Source: an uncultured Mesorhizobium sp. (lineage in GTDB: Bacteria > Pseudomonadota > Alphaproteobacteria > Rhizobiales > Rhizobiaceae). Taken from it: a stretch of 51,161 nt of DNA. Every line of letters begins with the position of its first letter. Position 1 is the first letter of the stretch. The notes beneath the pieces are model-generated. The model was given only the letters and a program-made list of their open reading frames with translations. It was not told the DNA's origin and made no database searches. The DNA is taken from NCBI GenBank assembly GCA_937958475.1, contig CALFXR010000217.1, forward strand, positions 1 to 51,161. The letters run 5' to 3'. Positions 1-7,627 of this stretch are shown here, one piece after another. A program made the translations under genes and the position numbers.

Positions 1-700
1 GGAGACTCGATTTACCGGCGTTGGGTCGCCCGATGATGGCAACCCTGAAGCCGTCACGTATGATCTCTGCCTGCCTTTGTGAGGCCAGGTGTTTCTCTAG
101 TTCAGAATGAACTTCAGCGATGTCCTGGCGGACTCGTTCCGCAACCGAATCGGGCACGTCGCCTTCGTCGCCGAAGTCGAGGTCCGCCGTAATTGCTGCC
201 TGGATTCGCAGGATCTGGGACCGCCACCTCTCGTAACGCCGACTCACGTGGCCTTCGGCGGCATAGACCGCCATTCGTCGCTGTGCTTCGGTCTCCGCCT
301 CAATCAGGTCGGCGAGGGCCTCTGCTTGCACGAGATCCAGCTTGCCGTTGAGGAACGCTCTCCGTGTAAACTCACCCGCTTCGGCCAGGCGCGTACCCTC
401 GATCTCCGAAATCGCGCGCAGCAACGCGTCGACGATCGCCCGTCCGCCGTGAACGTGAAATTCACCGCAATCTTCCCCCGAGAAACTGCGCGGCGCTTCA
501 AAATAGGCAACCAAGGCCGTGTCGAGGACCGTGCCGTCGGAGGCGCGCAAACGCTTCACCGAAATTCTCCCGGGCGCCGGCACCGAACCGGCGATCGTTT
601 CGATAACGAATCGGACGGATGGCCCCGAAAGCCGAACCACCGCCACGCCCGATGGCAACCGGCCGCTCGATAAGGCGTATATCGTATCGGCGATTTGCAT
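1..700 (-). CDS. mnmE: MnmE (TrmE) tRNA-modification GTPase, N-terminal part
   Basis: MnmE works with MnmG to install the carboxymethylaminomethyl group on U34 of certain tRNAs. The 233 residues present begin MQIADTIYALSSG and include the formyl-THF-binding type N-terminal domain (GEFTRRAFLNGKLDLVQAEA is typical of the family). They end at the G1 loop GRPNAGKSS, so the window cuts the gene inside its GTPase domain and the rest lies to the left. The start is the ATG at 698-700. The gene diverges from the YyaL-like gene at 747. In rhizobia mnmE normally sits next to rho, mnmG and rsmG near the origin, which fits this context. Identification is secure; only completeness is lacking. Confidence 0.95.
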   Translation of the reverse strand, partial: MQIADTIYALSSGRLPSGVAVVRLSGPSVRFVIETIAGSVPAPGRISVKRLRASDGTVLDTALVAYFEAPRSFSGEDCGEFHVHGGRAIVDALLRAISEIEGTRLAEAGEFTRRAFLNGKLDLVQAEALADLIEAETEAQRRMAVYAAEGHVSRRYERWRSQILRIQAAITADLDFGDEGDVPDSVAERVRQDIAEVHSELEKHLASQRQAEIIRDGFRVAIIGRPNAGKSSL

Positions 701-746
701 TTGACCCTCATCGAAAGGACCTTAGGTTACGGGAAGGAGGCCGAAT

Positions 747-2768
747 ATGCCGCTACCCGCCGCGAACCTGCTCTCGTCGGAGACGAGCCCCTACTTGTTG
801 CAGCACAGCGACAACCCCGTTCATTGGCGCCCTTGGGGAAACGATGCCCTTGCCGAAGCACACGAGACCGGGCGCCCAATCCTCGTCTCCGTCGGCTACG
901 CCGCGTGCCACTGGTGCCATGTCATGGCACATGAGTGCTTCGAAGATGCCGTTGTCGCCGCGGTAATGAACCGCCTTTTCGTCAACATCAAGATCGATCG
1001 CGAGGAACGGCCCGATCTCGATCAGATCTTCATGGCTGCCCTCACCGCGACCGGCGAGCAGGGCGGGTGGCCGCTGACGATGTTCCTGACACCGGACGGG
1101 AAGCCCTTCTGGGGCGGCACCTATTTCCCGCGAGAGGCCCGCTACGGCCGGCCCGGCTTCGTCGAGGTTCTCGAGTCGGTTAGCGACGCCTGGAGAACGA
1201 AGGCCGGCAAATTGTCGGAAACGGCAGCTGTCCTCTCAGGCCATGTCCAGTCGCAGCTTGCGGTTGCCGCAACGCCCCGCCCGATCGAACTCGACGCCGT
1301 CCATGACTACGCGGAGCGAATCGGCCGCATCGTCGATATGGACAAGGGTGGTATCCGCGGCGCACCCAAGTTTCCCAACGCGCCCATGATGAATGTCCTG
1401 CGGCTCGACTGGCTCTCGACGGGAGCGACCGGACAGCGCGCGGCCGCATTGCATAGCGTCGGGGAAATGCTGAAGGGAGGCATCTACGACCATATCGGTG
1501 GTGGGCTCAGCCGCTATTCAACGGATGCAGATTGGCTCGTGCCGCACTTCGAGAAGATGCTCTACGACAACGCCCAGCTCATCGACCTCGCCGGCTGGGC
1601 CTACGGCGAAACAGGGAATGAATTGTTCCGAGTCCGAATCGAAGAGACGATCGAATGGCTGCTGCGCGAAATGCGTGCGGCTGGTGGTGCATTTGCCTCG
1701 AGCCTCGACGCCGACAGCGAGGGTGAGGAAGGGCGCTTCTATACCTGGAATCGTTCTGACATCGAATCGATTCTCGGCTCCGACACTGCGCTCTTCCTCT
1801 CCATATATCGCCTAAATACGCCAGCGGAGTGGCACGGCGCCCCTATCATCTCCCTTGCATCGGGCACCCCGGTCGACGCTCGCGTCTTCGATGAACCATT
1901 TCGCCAATTCCGCGCCGCGCTGCTCGCCGCTCGGGACCACCGGATTCGCCCTCAACGAGACGGCAAGATCCTCGTCGACTGGAATGGCCTCGCCATTGCG
2001 GCGATCGCACGCGCCGCTAGGCAGTTTTCCCGCCGCGACTGGCTCCACGCAGCAGTCGCAGCCTACCGTTTCGTCGACGAATCGACCGACGAGGCGGGTC
2101 GCCTGCCACACTCGATCAACGCCGGCCGCAAGCTCTTTCCGGCGTTGTCTTCAGACTATGCTGCGATGGTTTCAGCCTCGGTGGCACTCTATGAAGCCAC
2201 CCGCGATCGATCGTATCTTTCCGGCGCCCGCCGTTTTGCCGACCATCTCGACAAATGGCATGGCGACGGAGCCGGCGGCCATTACCTCACCGCCTCGGAC
2301 AGCACAGACGTCCCAATGCGAATCCGCGGCGATGTCGATGACGCGGTTCCTTCCGCGACCTCGCAGATCGTCACCGCGCTGACTCGGCTATCCATGTGTA
2401 TAGGTGACGAACTCGGCGATCGGGCGTATCGCGCGGCCGAAGCCGCAGCTGGCCGGATCGCCAGCCAGCAATATGGCCAGGCCGGCATCCTTGCGGCGAT
2501 GGCCATACTGGTCGGTTCGGCCAAGCTCATCACCGTCGACCGGCCCGGCGACACGACATTCTCCCGTGTCGCCGACGCCTATCCAGATCCGAGGCGGGTC
2601 GACATCGCCGTTGAGATAGATTCGACCGATAGCGCCGTCGAACTTCCCGGCGGCATCCTTCCCGACCTGTCACGCCCGGGTGCATGGCTTTGCACCGCCC
2701 AGCTCTGCAAGCCGTTCATCGCCGATTCCGGCGACCTGGAGCTGCAGCCCCGCGGCCGTTCAGCCTGA
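747..2768 (+). CDS. YyaL/Spermatogenesis-associated-20-like thioredoxin-domain protein (DUF255)
   Basis: This 673-residue protein belongs to the DUF255/YyaL family: an N-terminal thioredoxin-like domain followed by a long alpha/alpha-toroid region resembling glycoside hydrolases and epimerases. The N-terminus has the family signature SPYLLQH.DNPVHW (residues 14-27), a CxxC redox motif at C54-H-W-C57, then GGWPLTMFLTPDGKPFWGGTYFP. There is no signal peptide, so it is probably cytoplasmic. The start ATG has a strong ribosome binding site (GGAAGGAGG, 732-740). The biochemical role of the family is not established; a redox role is inferred from CxxC alone. It is transcribed against its neighbours mnmE and rho and separates two genes that are usually adjacent. 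Confidence 0.9.
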   Translation: MPLPAANLLSSETSPYLLQHSDNPVHWRPWGNDALAEAHETGRPILVSVGYAACHWCHVMAHECFEDAVVAAVMNRLFVNIKIDREERPDLDQIFMAALTATGEQGGWPLTMFLTPDGKPFWGGTYFPREARYGRPGFVEVLESVSDAWRTKAGKLSETAAVLSGHVQSQLAVAATPRPIELDAVHDYAERIGRIVDMDKGGIRGAPKFPNAPMMNVLRLDWLSTGATGQRAAALHSVGEMLKGGIYDHIGGGLSRYSTDADWLVPHFEKMLYDNAQLIDLAGWAYGETGNELFRVRIEETIEWLLREMRAAGGAFASSLDADSEGEEGRFYTWNRSDIESILGSDTALFLSIYRLNTPAEWHGAPIISLASGTPVDARVFDEPFRQFRAALLAARDHRIRPQRDGKILVDWNGLAIAAIARAARQFSRRDWLHAAVAAYRFVDESTDEAGRLPHSINAGRKLFPALSSDYAAMVSASVALYEATRDRSYLSGARRFADHLDKWHGDGAGGHYLTASDSTDVPMRIRGDVDDAVPSATSQIVTALTRLSMCIGDELGDRAYRAAEAAAGRIASQQYGQAGILAAMAILVGSAKLITVDRPGDTTFSRVADAYPDPRRVDIAVEIDSTDSAVELPGGILPDLSRPGAWLCTAQLCKPFIADSGDLELQPRGRSA

Positions 2769-2777
2769 GCGGCCGCG
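2751..2777. terminator. Hairpin between convergent yyaL-like gene and rho
   Basis: A perfect 8-bp inverted repeat, CGCGGCCG at 2751-2758 and CGGCCGCG at 2770-2777, spans the end of the YyaL-like gene and lies just beyond the rho stop. Neither side has a T-run, so this is at best a weak or Rho-assisted bidirectional terminator. Confidence 0.3.
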
Positions 2778-2785
2778 CAGCACGG

Positions 2786-4051
2786 TCAGGTATTCATCGA
2801 ATCGAAGAAGTCGCTGTTGGTCTTTGTCTGCTTGAGCTTGTCGATGAGAAATTCGATCGCGTCCGTCGTTCCCATCGGCGCCAGGATGCGGCGGAGGACG
2901 AAGACTTTCTGGAGGTCGCCGCGCGGCACCAGCAAGTCTTCCTTGCGCGTGCCCGACTTGAGGATGTCCATCGCCGGGAAGATCCGCTTGTCGGCAACCT
3001 TACGGTCGAGCACGATTTCCGAATTGCCCGTACCCTTGAACTCTTCGAAGATGACCTCGTCCATGCGGCTGCCGGTGTCGATCAGCGCCGTCGCAATGAT
3101 CGTCAAAGAGCCGCCCTCCTCGATGTTGCGCGCCGCGCCGAAGAACCGCTTCGGCCGCTGCAGGGCATTCGCATCGACGCCGCCGGTCAGCACCTTTCCC
3201 GACGACGGTACGACGGTGTTGTAGGCGCGACCAAGGCGCGTGATCGAATCGAGAAGGATAACCACGTCGCGCCCGTGCTCGACCAGCCGCTTCGCCTTCT
3301 CGATGACCATCTCCGCCACCTGCACGTGGCGTACCGCCGGTTCATCGAAGGTCGACGACACGACCTCGCCCTTCACCGACCGCTGCATATCGGTGACTTC
3401 TTCGGGACGCTCGTCGATCAGCAGCACGATCAGGTAGCACTCAGGGTGGTTCGACGTGACCGAGTGAGCGATGTTCTGCAAGAGCACCGTCTTGCCTGTC
3501 CGCGGCTGTGCCACGATCAGCGCGCGCTGACCCTTACCGAGCGGTGCCACGAGATCGATCACGCGGGGCGAGATGTCCTTCGAAGTCGTTCCTTCCACCT
3601 CCATCTTCAACCGGGAGGTCGGATACAACGGCGTCAGGTTGTCGAAGTGGATCTTGTGCCGGATCTTCTCGGGATCGTCGAAGTTGATCGTATTGACCTT
3701 GAGCAGCGCGAAATAGCGTTCGCCTTCCTTCGGGCTGCGGATCGGGCCTTCGACGGTGTCGCCCGTCTTCAGCGAGAAACGCCTGATCTGCGACGGGGAG
3801 ATGTAGATGTCGTCCGGACCCGGCAGATAGTTCGCATTCGCCGACCGCAGGAACCCAAACCCATCCTGGAGAACTTCCACCACGCCATCGCCGATGATCT
3901 CGACGTCCTGCGATGCGAGCTTCTTCAGGATCGCGAACATCAACTCCTGTTTACGCATAACGCTTGCGTTCTCGACCTCGAGCGATTCGGCGAACGCAAT
4001 GAGATCGGTCGGCTTCTTGTTCTTGAAATCCTGAAGTTTCATTTCCTGCAT
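2786..4051 (-). CDS. rho: Transcription termination factor Rho
   Basis: Rho is the hexameric RNA-DNA helicase that ends transcription at unstructured C-rich RNA. The 421 residues are the usual length. An N-terminal RNA-binding domain (VEVLQDGFGFLRS near 58-70) is followed by the RecA-like ATPase with Walker A QPRTGKT at 182-188 and Walker B VVILLDS. The N-terminus reads MQEMKLQDFK. The second Met (MKLQ) has an AGGA close upstream and is an equally plausible start. The gene lies downstream of hemE-hemJ on the same strand, with a 162-bp leader (4052-4213). Rho leaders are often autoregulated by attenuation, but I cannot show that here. Confidence 0.97.
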   Translation of the reverse strand: MQEMKLQDFKNKKPTDLIAFAESLEVENASVMRKQELMFAILKKLASQDVEIIGDGVVEVLQDGFGFLRSANANYLPGPDDIYISPSQIRRFSLKTGDTVEGPIRSPKEGERYFALLKVNTINFDDPEKIRHKIHFDNLTPLYPTSRLKMEVEGTTSKDISPRVIDLVAPLGKGQRALIVAQPRTGKTVLLQNIAHSVTSNHPECYLIVLLIDERPEEVTDMQRSVKGEVVSSTFDEPAVRHVQVAEMVIEKAKRLVEHGRDVVILLDSITRLGRAYNTVVPSSGKVLTGGVDANALQRPKRFFGAARNIEEGGSLTIIATALIDTGSRMDEVIFEEFKGTGNSEIVLDRKVADKRIFPAMDILKSGTRKEDLLVPRGDLQKVFVLRRILAPMGTTDAIEFLIDKLKQTKTNSDFFDSMNT

Positions 4052-4213
4052 GGCGGGACTCTGGCAATGGAGAAGAATTCGGTCGGCGGGGATGCGCTGC
4101 GGCCGGATGCGCCGGAAATGGTGCCCAAGGCAAGGCGCATCGCGAAGGAGGGAAGGGCTCTCTTCTACGCCCGCTCGATCGAAAGCGCAAGACGCCGCAA
4201 TGCGCTCTACCGT

Positions 4214-4756
4214 TCAGAACGGCTTGACGATCACGAGGATGACGATTCCGATCATCAATACCGTCGGCACCTCATTGACGATCCGCCAGTGACGTCCCGG
4301 CCGGCTGCTTCGGTCCTCGGCGAAAAGCCGCACCGCATACGACAGGTAGCCGTGTACGCCTGACAGCAGGACCACCAGCGCGATCTTGGCGTGCAGCCAC
4401 CCGCCCATCAGGCCGAATCCGCTCCACGCAAGCCACAGGCCCAGCACCCACGTCACGATCATCGCGGGATTGATGATCGCCCGGAGCAACCGGCGCTCCA
4501 TCACCTTGAATGCCTCCGACTGCGGCGAACCGACGGGAACATCCGCATGGTATACGAACAGGCGCGGCAGATAGAGCATGCCAGCCATCCAAGCGATGAC
4601 AGCTATGACATGCAGGGCCTTTATCCAGAGGTAGAGATCGACGGGATCGAGCCAGAACAGCGCCGCCGCGAGGACGACGAAGACGGCTACCGCAACAGCA
4701 GCCCGGCGCATCGCGACGGCTCCGCTCCGCGCTGCGCCGTCAGCCGAACCGCTCAT
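4214..4756 (-). CDS. hemJ: Protoporphyrinogen IX oxidase HemJ-type membrane protein
   Basis: HemJ oxidises protoporphyrinogen IX to protoporphyrin IX in the inner membrane of most alphaproteobacteria that lack HemG/HemY. The 180-residue protein has four hydrophobic segments. It carries the conserved His in LWIKALHVIAVIAWMAG and the conserved Lys in LHAKIALVVLLSG, the two residues known to be essential in the family. The ATG (4754-4756) overlaps the hemE stop as ATGA, so the two genes are probably translationally coupled. An upstream extension of this frame to 5131 runs under hemE and was discarded. The pairing with hemE supports a haem role. Confidence 0.92.
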   Translation of the reverse strand: MSGSADGAARSGAVAMRRAAVAVAVFVVLAAALFWLDPVDLYLWIKALHVIAVIAWMAGMLYLPRLFVYHADVPVGSPQSEAFKVMERRLLRAIINPAMIVTWVLGLWLAWSGFGLMGGWLHAKIALVVLLSGVHGYLSYAVRLFAEDRSSRPGRHWRIVNEVPTVLMIGIVILVIVKPF

Positions 4757-5784
4757 CGCCACGCTCCCCGCACCCTCTTCAGCATCCGCTCGACGTTCTC
4801 GACCGGCGCTTCCGGCGTGATGCCGTGGCCGAGATTGAAGACAAGCGGGCCGGATCCCAGCCCTTCGAGAATCGCGTCGACACCCGAATCGAGCGCTTGA
4901 GCTCCCGCGACGACACGCAGCGGATCGAGATTTCCCTGCACCGCACCACTCGCCTGCAACCGTCGCGCCTGCGACAGCGGCACAGTCCAGTCCAGGCCCA
5001 GCGCCGACACGCCGGTCCTCTCGCGATAGTCGTCGTAGCGGCTGCCCGCCCCCTTCGGAAAGCCAATGATCGGAACGTGTGGATGCACCGCCTTCACCTT
5101 GCGCACCATCTTGGCGACAGGCGCGACGCAATAGGTATCGAAGCAGGATTCATCGAGAACGCCCGACCACGAATCGAATATCTGCACGGCGTCAGCACCC
5201 GCATCGATCTGCCGGATGAGGTACTCCGCCGAACAATCAGCCAGCGTATCCAGCAGCCTCTTCATCGCGACGGGATCGTGAAAGCCGAAGAGACGCGCCG
5301 GCGCCTGGTCGGGGGTACCATGTCCCGCGATCATGTAGGTCGCGACCGTCCACGGTGCCCCGCAGAAGCCGAGCAACGTCGTCTCTCCGGGCAGCCGCCG
5401 ACGCAACTCGCGAACCGTTTCGTAAACCGGCGATAGATTCACGTGAAACGCTTCCCGGTCCAACCGCTCGACATCATCGCCAGACATCGGCGTCATCACC
5501 GGCCCGCGGCCTTCCTCGAAGCGCAGGTCACGACCTAGCGCGTGCGGCACCACGAGGATGTCCGAGAACAGGATCGCCGCGTCGAAACCAAAACGGCGGA
5601 TCGGCTGCAAAGTCACCTCCACCGCCAGCTCCGGATTGTAGCAAAGGTCGAGGAAGCTCCCCGCCGCCTTACGCGTCTCACGGTACTCAGGCAGGTATCG
5701 ACCAGCCTGGCGCATCATCCAGACCGGAGGCGGAAAGCGGGTCTCGCCTTTCAGCACCTGCAGCACCTTCCGCTCGTCGTTCAT
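4753..5784 (-). CDS. hemE: Uroporphyrinogen decarboxylase
   Basis: HemE removes four carboxyl groups from uroporphyrinogen III to give coproporphyrinogen III in the cytoplasm. The 343-residue protein has the N-terminal signature PPVWMMRQAGRYLPEYR (residues 19-35), the SDILVVP segment carrying the catalytic Asp, and the GFCGAPWT motif. Its start is preceded by GGAAGGCGG. It heads the hemE-hemJ(-rho) transcription unit and forms the left border of the candidate replication origin. A dense cluster of GANTC sites lies 18-77 bp upstream of its start codon and would fall in its promoter or leader. Confidence 0.97.
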   Translation of the reverse strand: MNDERKVLQVLKGETRFPPPVWMMRQAGRYLPEYRETRKAAGSFLDLCYNPELAVEVTLQPIRRFGFDAAILFSDILVVPHALGRDLRFEEGRGPVMTPMSGDDVERLDREAFHVNLSPVYETVRELRRRLPGETTLLGFCGAPWTVATYMIAGHGTPDQAPARLFGFHDPVAMKRLLDTLADCSAEYLIRQIDAGADAVQIFDSWSGVLDESCFDTYCVAPVAKMVRKVKAVHPHVPIIGFPKGAGSRYDDYRERTGVSALGLDWTVPLSQARRLQASGAVQGNLDPLRVVAGAQALDSGVDAILEGLGSGPLVFNLGHGITPEAPVENVERMLKRVRGAWR

Positions 5785-5801
5785 GGTCCGCCTTCCCGGA
5801 A

Positions 5802-5861
5802 GATTCTAAAAAAAAGATCGAATCCTTAAGAGTCTTCTGATTCTTAGACTCTGTCAGAATC
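5802..5861. promoter_or_regulatory. Six clustered GANTC (CcrM methylation) sites
   Basis: GANTC occurs at 5802-5806, 5820-5824, 5830-5834, 5839-5843, 5847-5851 and 5857-5861. The last five starts are 8-10 bp apart, close to one DNA helical turn. GANTC is the target of the cell-cycle methyltransferase CcrM in alphaproteobacteria, and such sites occur in the Caulobacter origin. The cluster lies immediately upstream of hemE, so it could act on initiation, on hemE transcription, or on both. Confidence 0.8.
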
Positions 5862-6043
5862 GGGAATTCGCGGTTTCCCACATTTCGGCTTCGACGGAAA
5901 CCGATACATTGCCGCATCACGCTCCCCGGAAGACCATGTGAGTTCCGGGGACGGCTGAAAATAGACGCACGATTCCATATAGATATCCGCCCGGCATTTT
6001 CGAGTTCCGTGTGGCTGCAGCGTGGCTTGTTCCACGATCCTCA

Positions 6044-6052
6044 CTATTCACA
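6044..6052 (+). promoter_or_regulatory. DnaA-box-like site CTATTCACA
   Basis: It differs from the relaxed consensus TTATNCACA only at the first base. It is one of four such sites within 145 bp upstream of and at the ppsR start. Confidence 0.5.
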
Positions 6053-6086
6053 GCACCACCCGACGTCGTCGCGCGACGAGGCCAAT

Positions 6087-6095
6087 TGTGGACAA
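6087..6095 (-). promoter_or_regulatory. DnaA-box-like site TTGTCCACA
   Basis: The plus strand reads TGTGGACAA. The minus-strand 9-mer differs from TTATCCACA by a single base (position 3). Confidence 0.55.
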
Positions 6096-6145
6096 GACCA
6101 CCCCCGCATACATTCCGGCCAACGTCGGGCGATCCGAACTGCCCT

Positions 6146-6154
6146 TTGTCCACA
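6146..6154 (+). promoter_or_regulatory. DnaA-box-like site TTGTCCACA
   Basis: Same one-mismatch 9-mer as at 6087-6095 but on the opposite strand, so the two form an inverted pair about 60 bp apart. Confidence 0.55.
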
Positions 6155-6179
6155 CCAGCCCACAGCTGCCGGTGAATCC

Positions 6180-6188
6180 TGTGAACAA
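6180..6188 (-). promoter_or_regulatory. DnaA-box-like site TTGTTCACA overlapping the ppsR start
   Basis: The plus strand reads TGTGAACAA. The site matches TTATNCACA except at position 3 and contains the GTG start codon of ppsR, so DnaA binding here could also influence ppsR expression. Confidence 0.45.
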
Positions 6189-7002
6189 ATCGCAAAGCTA
6201 CTTCCATCTTCATCTCATCTCCGATGCGACGGGCGAAACGCTGCTCGCAGCCGGGCGCGCGGCGTCGGCGCAATACAAGGATGCGCGCGCCATCGAGCAC
6301 ATCTACCCGCTCGTGCGCACCGAAAAGCAGCTGCAAAAAGTCTTCGACGAGATCGACAGCGAGCCCGGCATAATCCTCTATACGATCGTCGATCAGAACC
6401 TCGCCGGACAGATCGACGAACGCGCCGCGGTGATGGGCCTGCCATGCGTCTCCGTGCTGGAGCCGGTGCTCGCCGTCTTTCAATCATATCTCGGCACGCC
6501 GGCCGGCCGACGCGTCGGCGCCCAGCATGTCCTCGACGCCGAGTACTTCCGGCGCATCGATGCGCTCAATTTCACCATGGAGCACGACGACGGCCAGATG
6601 CCGGCGGACATCGACGAAGCCGATATCGTCATCATCGGCATATCGCGGACCTCCAAGACGCCGACCAGCATCTATCTCGCCAATCGCGGCATCAAGACCG
6701 CCAACATCCCGATCGTGCTGGGCGTGCCGATGCCCGAAGAACTGGTCAGGGCAAAGAAGCCGCTGATCGTCGGCCTGATCGCCACCGCGGAGCGGATCTC
6801 CCATGTCCGGCAGAACCGGCTACTTGGCGCTGCAGGTGCTTATTCGTCCGCAGATTATGTCGATCGTGCCACGATCACGGAGGAATTGACGTATGCGCGG
6901 CAGCTCTGCACGCGCCACAACTGGCCGATGATCGATGTCAGCCGGCGATCGATCGAGGAAACGGCGGCAGCCATCGTTGCGTTGCGCGGCAAGACGCGTT
7001 AG
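6181..7002 (+). CDS. ppsR: PPSR/PDRP family bifunctional kinase/pyrophosphorylase (DUF299)
   Basis: Members of this family phosphorylate and dephosphorylate phosphoenolpyruvate synthase or pyruvate phosphate dikinase on a Thr, using ADP and phosphate. The 273-residue protein contains the signatures HLHLISDATGETL near the N-terminus and VGISRTSKTPTSIYLA, which holds the P-loop-like nucleotide site. I place the start at GTG 6181 (VNKSQSYFHLH) because homologues begin there. An in-frame ATG at 6022 would add 53 residues unlike the family and would cover the DnaA-box-like sites. Which target it modifies cannot be told here. It heads the ppsR-maf-aroE-coaE-dnaQ run. Confidence 0.9.
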   Translation: MNKSQSYFHLHLISDATGETLLAAGRAASAQYKDARAIEHIYPLVRTEKQLQKVFDEIDSEPGIILYTIVDQNLAGQIDERAAVMGLPCVSVLEPVLAVFQSYLGTPAGRRVGAQHVLDAEYFRRIDALNFTMEHDDGQMPADIDEADIVIIGISRTSKTPTSIYLANRGIKTANIPIVLGVPMPEELVRAKKPLIVGLIATAERISHVRQNRLLGAAGAYSSADYVDRATITEELTYARQLCTRHNWPMIDVSRRSIEETAAAIVALRGKTR

Positions 7003-7027
7003 GCGCTTGCGCCATGTTGGTTTTGCC

Positions 7028-7627
7028 ATGACCGCACAGATCATCCTCGCTTCGACCAGCCCGTTCCGCCGTGCTCTCCTTGGGAATGCAGGAGTGGACT
7101 TCACCGTCGAACGGCCGCTGATCGACGAGCGCGCCGTTGAGGAAACGACACGCGGCAGCGGGGTTACCCCCGCCGAAGTCGCCCTGATTCTCGCCCAGGC
7201 GAAGGCCGAAGAAGTGAGTTCCCGCCATCCCGGCAGCTTCGTCATCGGATCCGACCAGACACTCTCCTTCGAGGATGAGCTGCTGCACAAGCCGAAGCAC
7301 ATGGACGAGGCGAGACGCCGTCTTCTGGCCTTCTCCGGGCGGACCCATTTTCTCAACAGCGCCGTCGCCATCGCGACAAACGGCGAGACGGTGTGGTCGC
7401 ACGTCGCCGAGGCGGCGATGACGATGCGCCCGCTCGATCCGGGCTTCATCGGGCGCCACCTGGCGCGAGTGGGCGAAAGGGCGCTCACCAGCGTCGGCGC
7501 CTATCAGGTCGAGGGCGAAGGTATCCAACTGTTCGAACGCATCGAAGGCGATCATTTCACGATCGTCGGCCTGCCGCTGCTTCCACTGCTCGAAGCCCTG
7601 CGCCGACTGGGTGCGATCGATGGCTGA
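7028..7627 (+). CDS. maf: Maf-like nucleotide pyrophosphatase
   Basis: Maf proteins hydrolyse non-canonical or selected nucleoside triphosphates to monophosphates (house-cleaning). The 199-residue protein starts MTAQIILASTSPFRRALL, has the conserved VIGSDQTL segment with the catalytic Asp, and KPKHMDEARRRL. The start at 7028 matches the family; an open frame from 6935 overlaps ppsR and is not needed. Its last 8 bases overlap the aroE ATG at 7620, indicating co-translation. Substrate preference (dTTP/UTP versus m7GTP type) is not decided. Confidence 0.9.
   Translation: MTAQIILASTSPFRRALLGNAGVDFTVERPLIDERAVEETTRGSGVTPAEVALILAQAKAEEVSSRHPGSFVIGSDQTLSFEDELLHKPKHMDEARRRLLAFSGRTHFLNSAVAIATNGETVWSHVAEAAMTMRPLDPGFIGRHLARVGERALTSVGAYQVEGEGIQLFERIEGDHFTIVGLPLLPLLEALRRLGAIDG

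Larger units (their letters stand above)
5785..6190. other. Candidate chromosomal replication origin (oriC)
   Basis: This is the gene-free gap between hemE and ppsR. The hemE/RP001 junction is the origin in Caulobacter and Rickettsia, and RP001 is a member of the ppsR family. Seen here: an AT-rich stretch around 5802-5865 with eight consecutive A residues, six GANTC sites in 5802-5861 plus two more at 5971-5975 and 6174-6178, and four DnaA-box-like 9-mers between 6044 and 6188. No full TTAA-N7-TTAA CtrA site is present. The assignment combines position and motifs; it has not been tested by skew or replication data. Confidence 0.7.

Noticed and set aside
2684..4363. 559-codon open frame on the plus strand
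   Set aside because: It lies antisense to rho and the rho leader and its sequence is a GC-rich mirror of Rho codons, with no family resemblance.
5821..5850. Possible CtrA site in the origin region
   Set aside because: Only one TTAA (5826-5829) is present; the TTAA-N7-TTAA pattern is not completed.
6022..6180. Longer N-terminus for ppsR from ATG 6022
   Set aside because: The extra 53 residues do not match the family, whose members begin near residue 54, and the DNA carries origin-type motifs.
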